From: Paraburkholderia megapolitana
Lineage (GTDB): Bacteria > Pseudomonadota > Gammaproteobacteria > Burkholderiales > Burkholderiaceae
Length of the DNA stretch: 64,000 nucleotides
Reading direction: 5' to 3'
Assembly: GCF_007556815.1 (NCBI RefSeq)
Contig: NZ_CP041745.1
Location: forward strand, 744,001-808,000
Shown here: piece by piece, positions 33,810 through 43,104 of the stretch
Position numbering within the stretch: the first letter of the stretch is position 1
Layout of the letters: the number at the start of each line of letters is the position of its first letter
Notes under the pieces: generated by a model
Database searches by the model: none
Seen by the model: the letters and a program-made list of their open reading frames with translations, nothing else
Told to the model about the DNA's origin: nothing
Program-made: the position numbers and the translations under genes

Positions 33810-34850
33810 ATGTCGAATCCGCAAGAAATCGTCGAACTCACTCATCAGGTCAAGAAGCTGGCCACCGGAAAAATCTCCGACATCAACGACATCAACCGCG
33901 AGACCACCTTCCTCGCACTCAACGCGCTGATCGAAGCGGCTCGCGCCGGCGATGCAGGCAAGGGCTTCGCGGTCGTCGCCAACCAGGTCAAGCATGTCTC
34001 CGCGCGTATCTCCGACATCACCACGGTGCTGAACAAGGAACTCGCCGGTTCGCTGTCGAAGCTGACCGATCTCGGCGACAGCATGATCGAGCGGCTGCGC
34101 TCGCACGAAGGGCAGCGCTGTGCCGATCTCGCGCTGAACATGATCGACATCGTCGATCGCAACCTGTACGAGCGCTCGTGCGACGTGCGCTGGTGGGCCA
34201 CCGATTCGGCCGTGGTCGACTGTCTCGCAACAGGCGGCGGGCAGGAGCGCGAGCATGCGTCGCGCCGGCTGTCGGTGATACTCGACAGCTACACCGTGTA
34301 CCTGGACCTGTGGATCGTCGATGCATCGGGCACGGTCGTCGCCAACGGCCGGCCGCAGACTTACTCGGTGGCGGGCCGCAATATTGCCGACGCGCGCTGG
34401 TTCAAGGAGGCGATGAAAACGCCATCGGGTGCGGACTTCGTCGCCGGTGACATCGAAGCGTTGCCGCTGCTGAAAAACGCCCACGTCGCCACCTACGCCA
34501 CCGCGATCCGCGAACACGGTGCCGTGGACGGACAACCGCTCGGCGCGCTGGTGATCTTCTTCGACTGGGCCACGCAGGCATCCGCGGTCGTCAAGGGCGT
34601 GCGGCTTACCGACGAGGAATGGCAGCGCACGCGCTGCATGATCGTCGATTCCGCGTTTCGCATCATCGCGAGTTCGGATCAGGCGGATGGACTCAACGAA
34701 CAGTTCCGCCTCGTCACCGAGGGCCATCGCACCGGCTTCTATCGCGCGGCCGATGGGCGCACCACGGTCTCGTTCGCGGCGACGCCCGGTTACGAGAGTT
34801 ATCGCGGGCTCGGCTGGTATGGCGTCGTCGTGCAGAGACCGCCTGCTTGA
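33810..34850 (+). CDS. Soluble chemoreceptor-like protein: short MCP hairpin plus Cache-like sensor
   Basis: A 346-residue protein with no membrane segment. Residues about 15-75 are the highly conserved hairpin tip of methyl-accepting chemotaxis proteins ('TTFLALNALIEAARAGDAGK', 'GFAVVANQVKHVS'). The rest begins 'NLYERSCDVRWWATDSAVVD' and continues 'YTVYLDLWIVDASGTVVANG' and 'YATAIREHG', resembling a Cache-type sensor. The order signalling-then-sensor is reversed from usual receptors, and the coiled-coil with methylation sites is very short. I start at 'MSNPQEIVEL'. It probably works in the cytoplasm. Confidence 0.82.
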   Translation: MSNPQEIVELTHQVKKLATGKISDINDINRETTFLALNALIEAARAGDAGKGFAVVANQVKHVSARISDITTVLNKELAGSLSKLTDLGDSMIERLRSHEGQRCADLALNMIDIVDRNLYERSCDVRWWATDSAVVDCLATGGGQEREHASRRLSVILDSYTVYLDLWIVDASGTVVANGRPQTYSVAGRNIADARWFKEAMKTPSGADFVAGDIEALPLLKNAHVATYATAIREHGAVDGQPLGALVIFFDWATQASAVVKGVRLTDEEWQRTRCMIVDSAFRIIASSDQADGLNEQFRLVTEGHRTGFYRAADGRTTVSFAATPGYESYRGLGWYGVVVQRPPA

Positions 34851-34958
34851 GCGACGTTTCGTCCGCCATCTGACGGCGCTCTGACGCTCGTCTGGCAGAT
34901 CCTTTCAGTAAATGCAGCGCGTGCTTCCGCACGCGTCATCCCCTATCCAGACAAACCC

Positions 34959-34990
34959 CGATAGCAGCGGCGAATTCGCCACTGCTATCG
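34959..34990. terminator. 32-bp near-perfect palindromic hairpin upstream of the glucoside operon
   Basis: CGATAGCAG C GGCGAATTCGCC A CTGCTATCG is symmetrical around GAATTC with one mismatched pair. A second hairpin (7-bp stem, TTCC loop) lies at 34918-34935. Together they follow the chemoreceptor-like gene and precede the operator, so they may insulate the two units. No T run follows, so an operator role is an alternative. Confidence 0.5.
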
Positions 34991-35001
34991 TACGCTGTTC
35001 T

Positions 35002-35019
35002 TGTGGAAGCGCTTCCACA
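35002..35019. promoter_or_regulatory. LacI-type operator, perfect 18-bp palindrome
   Basis: TGTGGAAGCGCTTCCACA is a perfect palindrome with the central CG typical of LacI/GalR-family sites (core TGGAAGCGCTTCCA). It lies 71 bases upstream of the beta-glucosidase start and is the obvious target of the LacI-type protein encoded at the end of this operon. Confidence 0.82.
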
Positions 35020-35089
35020 GCCATTTTTTGTCATCCGTAACCGGTTCCGTGCGGTGACTCCCGTTCAACGATTTCGCGCAGGAGAGCCT

Positions 35090-36505
35090 GTGATACACGA
35101 CGCAACCATCGCCCCCACCGATCCGCACGCAGGCAGCGCGGCAACGTCCCAACCCGACGCCTTCACCCCGCCCGCCGATTCGTCTCTGTGGCGCAAGGAC
35201 TTCCTGCTCGGCGCGGCAACGGCTTCGTATCAGATCGAAGGCGCGATTCACGAAGACGGTCGCTTGCCGTCGATCTGGGACACCTTCTCGGCGACGCCGG
35301 GCAAGGTGGTCGGCGGCCAGACCGGCGAGTTCGCCTGCGATCACTATCATCGGTGGGAGAGCGATCTCGACCTGCTGACACAACTGAACTTCGAGGCGTA
35401 CCGTCTCTCGATCGCGTGGCCGCGCGTGATGGACGAAGCAGGGCGGCCGAACGCGAAGGGAATCGACTTCTACAAGCGACTGCTCGGCCGGCTGAAGGAG
35501 AAGGGACTCAAGACCTTCGTCACGCTGTACCACTGGGACCTGCCGCAGCATCTCGAGGATCGCGGCGGCTGGCTCAATCGCGACACTGCGTACCGTCTCG
35601 CCGATTACGCCGACCTGACGAGCCGCAAACTGACAGGCCAGGTTGATTCATGGGCCACGCTCAACGAGCCGTGGTGCTCCGCGTATCTCGGCTATGCCGA
35701 AGGGCGTCATGCGCCGGGCCGCACGAATGGCCGTTATGCGACGCAGGCGATGCATCATCTGTTGCTGGGTCATGGGCTGTCGGTGCAGGCACTGCGTGCA
35801 AACGATCCGCGCTCGCAGAAGGGCCTCGTCGCGAACTTCGGGAGAGGCACCGCGAATTCGGAGCACCCCGCCGACCAGCGTGCCGCGCATCTGTTCGAGG
35901 TACAGCACAACGCGTGGGTTCTCGATCCGCTGCTCAAGGGCAGCTACCCCGAAGACCTGTTCGAGCTGTGGCCGGGCACCGAGCCGCTCGTGCTGGAAGG
36001 CGATATGGAGACGATCTCGGTGTCGATGGATTTTCTCGGCGCAAACTATTACTTCCGCTCGAACGTCAAGAGCGATGGTGCGCACGGTTTCACGGAAGTG
36101 CCGCTCGAAGGCGTGGAACGCACGCAGCTCGGTTGGGAAGTGAACCCGGACGGCTTGCGCGATCTGCTCATCGGCTTCAATCGTACGTATGCCAATCTGC
36201 CGCCGGTCTATATTACGGAGAACGGCATGGCGTCGGACGATGCGGTGGTCGGTGGGCGTGTCGACGACTCGCAGCGCATCGCGTTCCTGAAGCGCCATAT
36301 GGCCGCGGTGGACGAGGCGATCAAGGCGGGAGTCGATATTCGCGGTTACTTCGTGTGGTCGCTGCTGGACAACTTCGAGTGGGCGTACGGTTACGCGCCG
36401 CGTTTCGGTGTCGTCCATGTCGACTACGATACGCAGCAACGCACGATCAAACATAGCGGCGAGCTGATTGCGAAGTTTCTTGCCGAGCGCCGTGCGCGCG
36501 GCTGA
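35090..36505 (+). CDS. GH1 beta-glucosidase
   Basis: A 471-residue glycoside hydrolase family 1 enzyme that releases glucose from cellobiose or aryl/plant beta-glucosides with retention. The acid/base Glu is in 'WATLNEPWCSAYLGY' and the nucleophile Glu in 'YITENGMASDD'; 'FLLGAATASYQIEGA' is the N-terminal signature and 'WSLLDNFEWAYGY' the aglycone-site motif. No signal peptide, so cytoplasmic. I start at GTG 35090, preceded by GGAGAG; the in-frame extension upstream would begin inside the operator. First gene of a glucoside uptake operon. Confidence 0.93.
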   Translation: MIHDATIAPTDPHAGSAATSQPDAFTPPADSSLWRKDFLLGAATASYQIEGAIHEDGRLPSIWDTFSATPGKVVGGQTGEFACDHYHRWESDLDLLTQLNFEAYRLSIAWPRVMDEAGRPNAKGIDFYKRLLGRLKEKGLKTFVTLYHWDLPQHLEDRGGWLNRDTAYRLADYADLTSRKLTGQVDSWATLNEPWCSAYLGYAEGRHAPGRTNGRYATQAMHHLLLGHGLSVQALRANDPRSQKGLVANFGRGTANSEHPADQRAAHLFEVQHNAWVLDPLLKGSYPEDLFELWPGTEPLVLEGDMETISVSMDFLGANYYFRSNVKSDGAHGFTEVPLEGVERTQLGWEVNPDGLRDLLIGFNRTYANLPPVYITENGMASDDAVVGGRVDDSQRIAFLKRHMAAVDEAIKAGVDIRGYFVWSLLDNFEWAYGYAPRFGVVHVDYDTQQRTIKHSGELIAKFLAERRARG

Positions 36506-36567
36506 GTCTGTTGGAGCTGGTTGGCATCTCGACTGAACATTCGGGCACGAAGCCTGGAGGAGACGGA

Positions 36568-37824
36568 ATGAACAGCAGAAGAAAATTCGCGGGTGCGGTG
36601 ACGGCTGTCGTTGCTGCATTGATGTTGCACGGCATCGTGGCACAGGCCGATGCACCGCTGAAGGCCAACGTGATTCACTGGTGGACCTCGGGGGGAGAGT
36701 CGGCGGCGATCCGTCAGTTCGCCGATGCCTACAACAAGGCCGGTGGCCAGTGGGTCGACAACGCGGTAGCCGGCGCCGATCAGGCACGTGCGACGGCGAT
36801 CAACCGCATCGTCGGCGGCGATGCGCCGACCGCCGCCCAGTTCAACACATCGAAGCAGTTTCACGACCTGATCGACCAGGGTCTGCTGAACAACCTCGAT
36901 TCGGTTGCAGCAAAGGAAAACTGGAACGCGATTTTCCCGCAATCGATACTCGACAGCATCAAGGCGAACGGCCATTTCTACGCGGCGCCGGTCGACATCC
37001 ACATGCAGAGCTGGTTCTTCTATTCGAAGGCGGCGGTCCAGAAGGCCGGCATTGCGCGCGAACCGCAAACTTACGACGAGTTCCTCGCCGACCTCGACAA
37101 GCTAAAGGCCGCCGGTCTGATTCCGCTCGCGCTCGGCGGTCAGGCGTGGCAGGAAAAAATCACCTTCGATGCGGTGTTTGCCGATGTCGGCGGTACCGAT
37201 TTGTATCTGAAGGTCTATCGCGACCGCGATGTGAACGCGGTGAAGTCGGCGGCGTTCAAGAACGTGCTGACCGCCTTCAAGCGACTGCACGCGTACGTCG
37301 ATCCGGGTTCGCCGGGGCGTAACTGGAACGACGCAACCGCGCTCGTCATCTCGGGCAAGGCCGGCGTGCAGATCATGGGCGACTGGGCGAAAGGCGAGTT
37401 CTCGGCGGCGCACCAGGTGGCGGGCAAGGACTTCGGCTGCTTCCCGGGCTTCGGTCCGCATTCGCCGTACATGGTGGCGGGCGACGTGTTCGTGTTCCCG
37501 AAGTCTGACAACCCGAACACGATCAAGGCGCAGCAACTGCTCGCGACGGTGATGACGTCGCCGGCCGCGCAGGTCGCGTTTAGCGCGAAGAAAGGCTCGA
37601 TCCCGATTCGCCCGGACGTCGATGCGAGCAGCCTCGATATCTGCGCGAAGGAAGGCATCGCGATCATGAAGGACAAGTCGCGTCAGCTGCCGAACCCAGA
37701 GATGCTGATTCCGCCTGACCTGCAAGGCGCGCTGACGGACGTGATCACGAACTTCTGGAACAAGGACGAATCCGTCGACGATGCGCAGAAGGCATTCGCC
37801 AGTGCGCTGAAGAGCGGAGGTTGA
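36568..37824 (+). CDS. Sugar ABC transporter substrate-binding protein (GtsA-like)
   Basis: A 418-residue periplasmic binding protein of family 1 extracellular solute-binding proteins. Signal peptide at residues 1-26 ('AVVAALMLHGIVAQA'), then 'NVIHWWTSGGESAAI', which resembles the Pseudomonas glucose-binding GtsA, and 'PVDIHMQSWFFYSK' in the hinge region. 'GGAG..GACGGA' before the ATG decides the start. It delivers glucose or glucosides to the adjacent permeases. 62 bases follow the beta-glucosidase gene. Confidence 0.93.
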   Translation: MNSRRKFAGAVTAVVAALMLHGIVAQADAPLKANVIHWWTSGGESAAIRQFADAYNKAGGQWVDNAVAGADQARATAINRIVGGDAPTAAQFNTSKQFHDLIDQGLLNNLDSVAAKENWNAIFPQSILDSIKANGHFYAAPVDIHMQSWFFYSKAAVQKAGIAREPQTYDEFLADLDKLKAAGLIPLALGGQAWQEKITFDAVFADVGGTDLYLKVYRDRDVNAVKSAAFKNVLTAFKRLHAYVDPGSPGRNWNDATALVISGKAGVQIMGDWAKGEFSAAHQVAGKDFGCFPGFGPHSPYMVAGDVFVFPKSDNPNTIKAQQLLATVMTSPAAQVAFSAKKGSIPIRPDVDASSLDICAKEGIAIMKDKSRQLPNPEMLIPPDLQGALTDVITNFWNKDESVDDAQKAFASALKSGG

Positions 37825-37831
37825 GCGCGCC

Positions 37832-38746
37832 ATGAGTAGCGTGACGATCCAGCGGGGCCCGAAGCCGCTCGGCCGGCGCTTGCCGTGGGCCGCGTGGGTC
37901 GCACTGCTGCCGATGGCGCTGACCGTGCTGTTCGCGTATCTCGGCACGATGCTGTGGACGGCGCGCGTTTCGCTCAGTTTCTCGCGTACGTTCCCGTCGG
38001 GCGGCTTTGCGGGCGTGACGCAGTACGTGCGGCTGTTCGAGAACGACCGCTGGATCGTTTCGCTGCAGAACATCGTCGTGTACGGCGCGTGCTTTATCGT
38101 CGCGTGCATGGTGATCGGGTTGTTGCTCGCGATCTTCATCGACCAGCGTGTCGTCGCCGAAGGCGCGCTGCGTACTGTGTTCCTGTATCCGTACGCGATG
38201 TCGTTCGTCGCGACCGGGCTCGTCTGGCAATGGATCCTCAATCCCGAACTGGGCGTGCAGCAGGTGCTGCACCGGCTCGGCTTCGTGCACGCGAGCTTCG
38301 ACTGGATCGTCGATCAGGACTTCGTGATCTACACGCTCGTCATCGCGACGGTCTGGCAGGCGTCCGGCCTCGTGATGGCGCTGCTGCTCGCAGGGCTGCG
38401 CGGTATCGATGATGAGTTGTGGAAGGCTGCGCGCATCGATGGGATTCCGCGCTGGCGCGTCTATGCGAGCATCGTCATACCGATGCTCGGACCGTCGATG
38501 TCCACCGCCTTCGTGCTGCTGTTCGTGATGGTCGTCAAGCTGTACGACGCGGTCGTCGCGATGACGCAAGGCGGTCCCGGCACCGCGAGCGAAGTGCCGG
38601 CGAAGTTCATCATGGACTATCTGTTCGGCCGCGCGAACATCGGGCTCGCGTCGGCGGCATCGATCGTGTTGCTCGCTACCGTGCTCGCAATACTCGCGCC
38701 GATCTTCTACGCACGCAGCCGTGTCGCGCTGCGCAGGGACGTCTGA
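37832..38746 (+). CDS. Sugar ABC transporter permease 1
   Basis: A 304-residue inner-membrane permease of the MalF-like type with six helices and the EAA loop 'ELWKAARIDGIPRWRVYAS' (about residue 195). It starts seven bases after the binding-protein stop and overlaps the next permease, so the subunits are translated together. It pairs with the second permease to form the channel. Confidence 0.93.
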   Translation: MSSVTIQRGPKPLGRRLPWAAWVALLPMALTVLFAYLGTMLWTARVSLSFSRTFPSGGFAGVTQYVRLFENDRWIVSLQNIVVYGACFIVACMVIGLLLAIFIDQRVVAEGALRTVFLYPYAMSFVATGLVWQWILNPELGVQQVLHRLGFVHASFDWIVDQDFVIYTLVIATVWQASGLVMALLLAGLRGIDDELWKAARIDGIPRWRVYASIVIPMLGPSMSTAFVLLFVMVVKLYDAVVAMTQGGPGTASEVPAKFIMDYLFGRANIGLASAASIVLLATVLAILAPIFYARSRVALRRDV

Positions 38747-39651
38747 TGAGCACCACGATTTCCACTCCCAGCGTGCCGCGTACTGCGGCGCGGCGCCGTT
38801 CGCGTTTCACACCGGCACGCGTCGGCGTGTACGCGTTTCTGCTTACCGCAGCGCTGTTCTTCCTGTTGCCGTTGTACGTGATGCTCGTGACGTCGGTAAA
38901 GCCGATGGAAGAAATCCGGCTCGGCAATCTGCTCGCGCTGCCGGCGCATTTCACGCTGCAACCGTGGAGCGTCGCGTGGCAATCGGCCTGCACGGGGCTC
39001 GACTGCAACGGGATTCGCGTCGGCTTCTGGAACTCGGTGCGCATCGTCGTGCCGAGCACCATCGTGTCGATCTTCATCGGCGCGGTGAATGGTTATGCGC
39101 TATCGTTCTGGCGGCCACGCGGCGCCGGTGTGCTGTTCGCGGTGCTGATGATGGGCGCGTTTATTCCCGTGCAGGTGATGATCTATCCACTCGTTCGAGT
39201 GCTCGCAAGCGTGCATCTGTTCAGCTCGCTGCCGGGCATCATCGTGATCCATACGATCTTCGGCATGCCGGTGATGACGCTGCTGTTCCGCAACTACTAC
39301 GCAGCGATTCCGCTTGAGCTGTTCAAGGCCGCGCGCATCGACGGCGGCGGCTTCTGGCGCATCTTCATCCAGTTGATGCTGCCGATGTCGACGCCGATCA
39401 TCGTCGTCGCGCTGATCATGCAGGTGACGGGTATCTGGAACGACTTCATCCTCGGCCTCGTGTTTGCCGGTACGAAGAATCTGCCGATGACCGTGCAACT
39501 GAACAACATCATCAACACGACGACCGGCGAGCGTTTGTACAACGTCAACATGGCCGCGACGATACTGACGTCGATGGTGCCGCTCGCGATCTACTTTATT
39601 TCAGGCCGCTGGTTTGTCCGCGGCATTGCTTCAGGCGCAGTCAAGGGATAG
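38746..39651 (+). CDS. Sugar ABC transporter permease 2
   Basis: A 301-residue MalG-like permease. After a short basic N-terminus ('RTAARRRSRFTPARVGV') come six helices and the EAA loop 'LFKAARIDGGGFWRIFIQ'. The start overlaps the stop of permease 1 (TGATG). It ends three bases before the ATPase gene. The product is half of the membrane channel of the importer. Confidence 0.93.
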   Translation: MSTTISTPSVPRTAARRRSRFTPARVGVYAFLLTAALFFLLPLYVMLVTSVKPMEEIRLGNLLALPAHFTLQPWSVAWQSACTGLDCNGIRVGFWNSVRIVVPSTIVSIFIGAVNGYALSFWRPRGAGVLFAVLMMGAFIPVQVMIYPLVRVLASVHLFSSLPGIIVIHTIFGMPVMTLLFRNYYAAIPLELFKAARIDGGGFWRIFIQLMLPMSTPIIVVALIMQVTGIWNDFILGLVFAGTKNLPMTVQLNNIINTTTGERLYNVNMAATILTSMVPLAIYFISGRWFVRGIASGAVKG

Positions 39652-39654
39652 GGC

Positions 39655-40767
39655 ATGGCCAACGTAGCGAATGTGTCGATCCGCAACCTGAAAATCCAGC
39701 TCGGCGCGAACGCCGTGATCGATGCGCTCGATCTCGACGTGCGGGCCGGCGAGTTCGTCGTGCTGCTCGGGCCATCGGGCTGCGGGAAGTCGACGTTGCT
39801 GCACAGTATTGCCGGGCTGATCGATGTGGCCGGCGGCAGCATCGAGATCGGCGGCGAGGATATGACGTGGGCCGATCCGAAGGACCGGCGCATCGCGCTC
39901 GTGTTCCAGTCGTACGCGCTTTATCCGACGATGAGCGTCGAGCGCAACCTCTCGTTTGCGTTGCGGATCAACGGTACGCCGAAGGCGGAGATCGCACGGC
40001 GCGTCAATCGCGCGTCCGAGATGCTGCAACTGGGACCGCTGCTGCGTCGCAAGCCCGCTCAGTTATCGGGCGGCCAGCGGCAGCGCGTGGCAATCGGCCG
40101 CGCGATCGTGCGCGAAGCCGATGTGTTCCTGTTCGACGAACCGTTGTCGAATCTCGATGCGAAACTGCGCACCGAGTTGCGGCGCGAGTTGAAGCAGCTA
40201 CATCAGCGGCTCGGTGCGACGATGATCTACGTGACGCACGACCAGGTGGAAGCGATGACGCTCGCCACGCGAATGGCAGTGATGCGCGGCGGTGTGATCC
40301 AGCAGATCGGTACGCCAGCCGAAGTCTATGCGCGGCCCGATAACCTGTTTGTCGCGACCTTTCTGGGCTCGCCGGCGATGAACCTGTTGAACGGCCGGTT
40401 GCAGCGGAATGGCGATAGCGTGCGCTTTCGTACGGCGCAGCTCGATCTCGACGTGTCTGCGTATCGCTTCGAGCGTCCGCCTGCGGAAGATCTGCCTTGC
40501 GTGCTCGGTGTGCGTGCCGAAGACGTGCGGATCAACGCTGCGATCAACGGGGCGAACGGCCACGACACCAACAGCACGCAACGCGGCGCCGTCACCCTCG
40601 TCGAACCGATGGGCAACCATCAGGTTATCTGGCTCGACTATCATGGCATACAGATCGCGTCGATCGATCAGGACAAGACACCCGTCGCTTCCGGCGATGC
40701 GTTCGGATTCTCGTTCGACGGCGCGCATATTTCGCTGTTCGACGAAGCCAGTGGCGCGCGCCTGTAG
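39655..40767 (+). CDS. Sugar ABC transporter ATP-binding protein (MalK/UgpC-like)
   Basis: A 370-residue ATPase. Walker A 'GPSGCGKSTLL', Q-loop 'LVFQSYALYPTMSV', signature 'LSGGQRQRVAIGRA', Walker B 'VFLFDEPLSNLDAKLR' and H-loop 'YVTHDQVEAMTLA' are intact. The C-terminal about 130 residues form the OB-type regulatory domain of MalK-like proteins. It energises import by the two preceding permeases. The C-terminal domain is somewhat divergent ('MGNHQVIWLDYHG'). Confidence 0.94.
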   Translation: MANVANVSIRNLKIQLGANAVIDALDLDVRAGEFVVLLGPSGCGKSTLLHSIAGLIDVAGGSIEIGGEDMTWADPKDRRIALVFQSYALYPTMSVERNLSFALRINGTPKAEIARRVNRASEMLQLGPLLRRKPAQLSGGQRQRVAIGRAIVREADVFLFDEPLSNLDAKLRTELRRELKQLHQRLGATMIYVTHDQVEAMTLATRMAVMRGGVIQQIGTPAEVYARPDNLFVATFLGSPAMNLLNGRLQRNGDSVRFRTAQLDLDVSAYRFERPPAEDLPCVLGVRAEDVRINAAINGANGHDTNSTQRGAVTLVEPMGNHQVIWLDYHGIQIASIDQDKTPVASGDAFGFSFDGAHISLFDEASGARL

Positions 40768-40828
40768 CGTAGCCACGATGCATCGATAGACGGCGTTTTT
40801 AGTTGCGTTCAGATCCGATGGAGTGTGC

Positions 40829-41869
40829 GTGGCAACCTTGAAAGACGTGGCAGAGCGCGCGGGCGTCGGCCTCTCGACCGCATCGCGCGCGCTTTCCGGC
40901 AAAGGACCGGTATCGGCCGATGCGGTGGCGCGCGTCCAGGCCGCAATCGCGGAGCTGAACTTCCGGCCTTCGTCGATCGGTCGCGCGATGGCGACGCGCT
41001 CGCTCGGCGTGATCGGCATCTTCGTGCCGACTTTTTTCGGCCCGTACTACGGCACGATCCTCAAGCAGACCGATACCGAACTACGCAACGTGCATCGTCA
41101 CGTGGTGGTCGCGACCGGTTGCGGCGAGGTGTCGGCCCGCGAGCAGGCGATCGAGGCAGTGCGCTTTCTGATTGCCCGCGATTGCGACGGCGTCGTCGTC
41201 ATCAGCCACGATCTGCATGACGAAGATCTGATCATGCTGCACGCGTTGCATCCGCGGATGGCGTTCCTCAACCGTGGCTTCGCACAGTTGCCCGATGCGT
41301 CGTTTTGCCCGGACCACCGGCGCGGCGGCGAACTGGCGGCGCGCACGCTGCTCGATCACGGGCATCGCGAGATTGCGGTGATCGCGGGGCCGTCGAGCGC
41401 GTCGGACAACCTGATCCGGCTTGACGGATTTTTCGCGGAACTGGCGCGCGCGGGTATCGAGCGCGAGGATGTCGTGTTGATCGAATCGGACTTCTCGGCT
41501 GAAGGCGGTTATGCCGCGGCACAGACGCTGCTCGACACCGGGCGGTCGTTTACCGGGTTGTTCTGCGCGAACGACTCGATGGCGGTGAGCGCGCTGGCCC
41601 GTTTGCAGCAGGCGGGGCTGTCGATACCCGGGGACGTTTCGGTGATCGGCTACGACGACGATTATTCGGCGCCATACTCGTCGCCGGCGCTGACCTCGGT
41701 GCACATGCCCACGGCGGAGCTCACGCAGAACGCGGTGCGCTGGCTGCTGAACCAATGCTACGGAACCACGAACGACATCGTGCGCGAGTTCCCGATCACG
41801 GTGACGATGCGCGCCTCGGTTGGGGCGGTGTCGGCACAGTCGAAGAAGGGGCGCGGGAAGAAGCGGTGA
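40829..41869 (+). CDS. LacI-family repressor of the glucoside operon
   Basis: A 346-residue LacI/GalR regulator. The HTH is 'TLKDVAERAGVGLSTASRAL' at the very N-terminus, the hinge helix follows about residue 50, and the periplasmic-binding-like sugar domain starts 'LGVIGIFVPTFFGPYYG'. I start at GTG 40829 because GGAG at 40820-40823 is correctly spaced for it and would overlap the GTG at 40823. The C-terminus is Lys/Arg-rich. It very probably binds the palindrome at 35002-35019 and is released by a glucoside or glucose. Confidence 0.92.
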   Translation: MATLKDVAERAGVGLSTASRALSGKGPVSADAVARVQAAIAELNFRPSSIGRAMATRSLGVIGIFVPTFFGPYYGTILKQTDTELRNVHRHVVVATGCGEVSAREQAIEAVRFLIARDCDGVVVISHDLHDEDLIMLHALHPRMAFLNRGFAQLPDASFCPDHRRGGELAARTLLDHGHREIAVIAGPSSASDNLIRLDGFFAELARAGIEREDVVLIESDFSAEGGYAAAQTLLDTGRSFTGLFCANDSMAVSALARLQQAGLSIPGDVSVIGYDDDYSAPYSSPALTSVHMPTAELTQNAVRWLLNQCYGTTNDIVREFPITVTMRASVGAVSAQSKKGRGKKR

Positions 41870-42222
41870 CGTTTCGCAAGTTGCATGAATTGCTATCGTG
41901 GGGCGTCGTGGCTAACGCGAGCGCGCACATTGCATATGCAAAGGCTTACGCGTAGCCGCGCCGCATTTGCTGGAGCGGAGCGCCAAAGTTCGTGCGACTG
42001 GTCTACGCTCGTGTCAATGTTGTCGCATGTCGCGGAGTCGATCGGCCGAAATCGACCCGAAGTTGCCACTCGCGAGCGGAGAATTGACTGGCTGGTTTCG
42101 GAGGTCGACCGGCCGCGCAGTCTAGATCAGAACTGATACCGGGACAGTGGAGATGCAGTCAATCGATATCGGTCAAATTGCGTCAGTGGTGCCAGAGCGG
42201 CCGATAATGCTCGTGGGCCGCA
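41870..42222. other. Intergenic region, no gene seen
   Basis: About 350 bases between the LacI gene and the phzF-like gene stop. The stretch 42020-42125 is rich in TCGACC/GGCC elements and looks like decayed sequence; a similar looking stretch occurs at about 43550-43640 on the other side of phzF. No start with a ribosome-binding site was found. Confidence 0.4.
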
Positions 42223-43092
42223 TTAATCCAGTGAGCGAACCGCGCCTGACACCCGTATGCTGGAGCCCATTTCAGGTGGAATCTCCATGTGAATACGGCT
42301 CGGCATCCCCATGTCCTCGCCTTGGATGATGTCGACAGCTCCATCTCGTAGCCACCTTGCATCCCGTAGATAGCCAGCTAGGGCCGCCGCTGCGGCTCCG
42401 GTCGCAGGGTCTTCGTACACACCGCCCGCAGCGAACGGATTGCGAGCGTGAAACAACCGTTGGTGCTCTGCGTACACCAGCGCGATAGTGGCAAACCCAT
42501 GTGCAAGCATCAGTTCGCGGCCGACATCGAGGTCATAATGCATTTCAGATAAGCGGGTACGCGTGGCGAGTGCAAGGACGAGGTGCTTCGCGCCACCTTC
42601 CGCAATCGCAGGTGGTAGACGCGGATCAAGGTCCGCCTGCGTATAGCCAAACAGTACCAGTGCATCGCGTACCAAATCAGGCGGTGCTGGCTCACTGTGG
42701 GTCGGCGGCGACTGTAAGGCGGCGACCAATGTTGCACCGTCCCGCCTTCCTTCGACCGTGATTTCCACCTGGTTGAGGCGCAGGTGGAACAAGCCATCTC
42801 CTTCACGCCGAGCAAGTGCAGCTCCCAGCGCGATGGTCGCATGTCCACAGAACGGAACCTCGATTTCGGGTGCGAAATAACGTACCCGCCAGGTACCGTC
42901 AAGCGGCGCAGCAAATGCCGTTTCGGAATAGCCGACCTCCGCTGCGATTGCCTGCATGGCGGCGGCATCCGGCAGCGCCTCGCAAATTACAACCCCGGCG
43001 GGATTGCCGCCGGCATTGCCATCTGCGAACGACGCCAATCGTTCGACAGGGAAGGGGCTGGACAGCGCAACACGGTGTTCTGTCGTAGTCAT
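42223..43092 (-). CDS. PhzF-family isomerase/epimerase-like protein
   Basis: A 289-residue protein of the PhzF/diaminopimelate-epimerase fold. The first half holds 'FADGNAGGNPAGVVIC' and the conserved catalytic Glu in 'VGYSETAFA' (about residue 56); 'VPFCGHATIALGAAL' and, in the second half, 'VYEDPATGAAAAALAGYL' are the family's paired substrate loops. PhzF itself isomerises a phenazine precursor, but most members are of unknown function and no phenazine genes are here. Somewhat less GC-rich than the nearby operons. Confidence 0.9.
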   Translation of the reverse strand: MTTTEHRVALSSPFPVERLASFADGNAGGNPAGVVICEALPDAAAMQAIAAEVGYSETAFAAPLDGTWRVRYFAPEIEVPFCGHATIALGAALARREGDGLFHLRLNQVEITVEGRRDGATLVAALQSPPTHSEPAPPDLVRDALVLFGYTQADLDPRLPPAIAEGGAKHLVLALATRTRLSEMHYDLDVGRELMLAHGFATIALVYAEHQRLFHARNPFAAGGVYEDPATGAAAAALAGYLRDARWLRDGAVDIIQGEDMGMPSRIHMEIPPEMGSSIRVSGAVRSLD

Positions 43093-43104
43093 GGTTAGTA
43101 ACGC

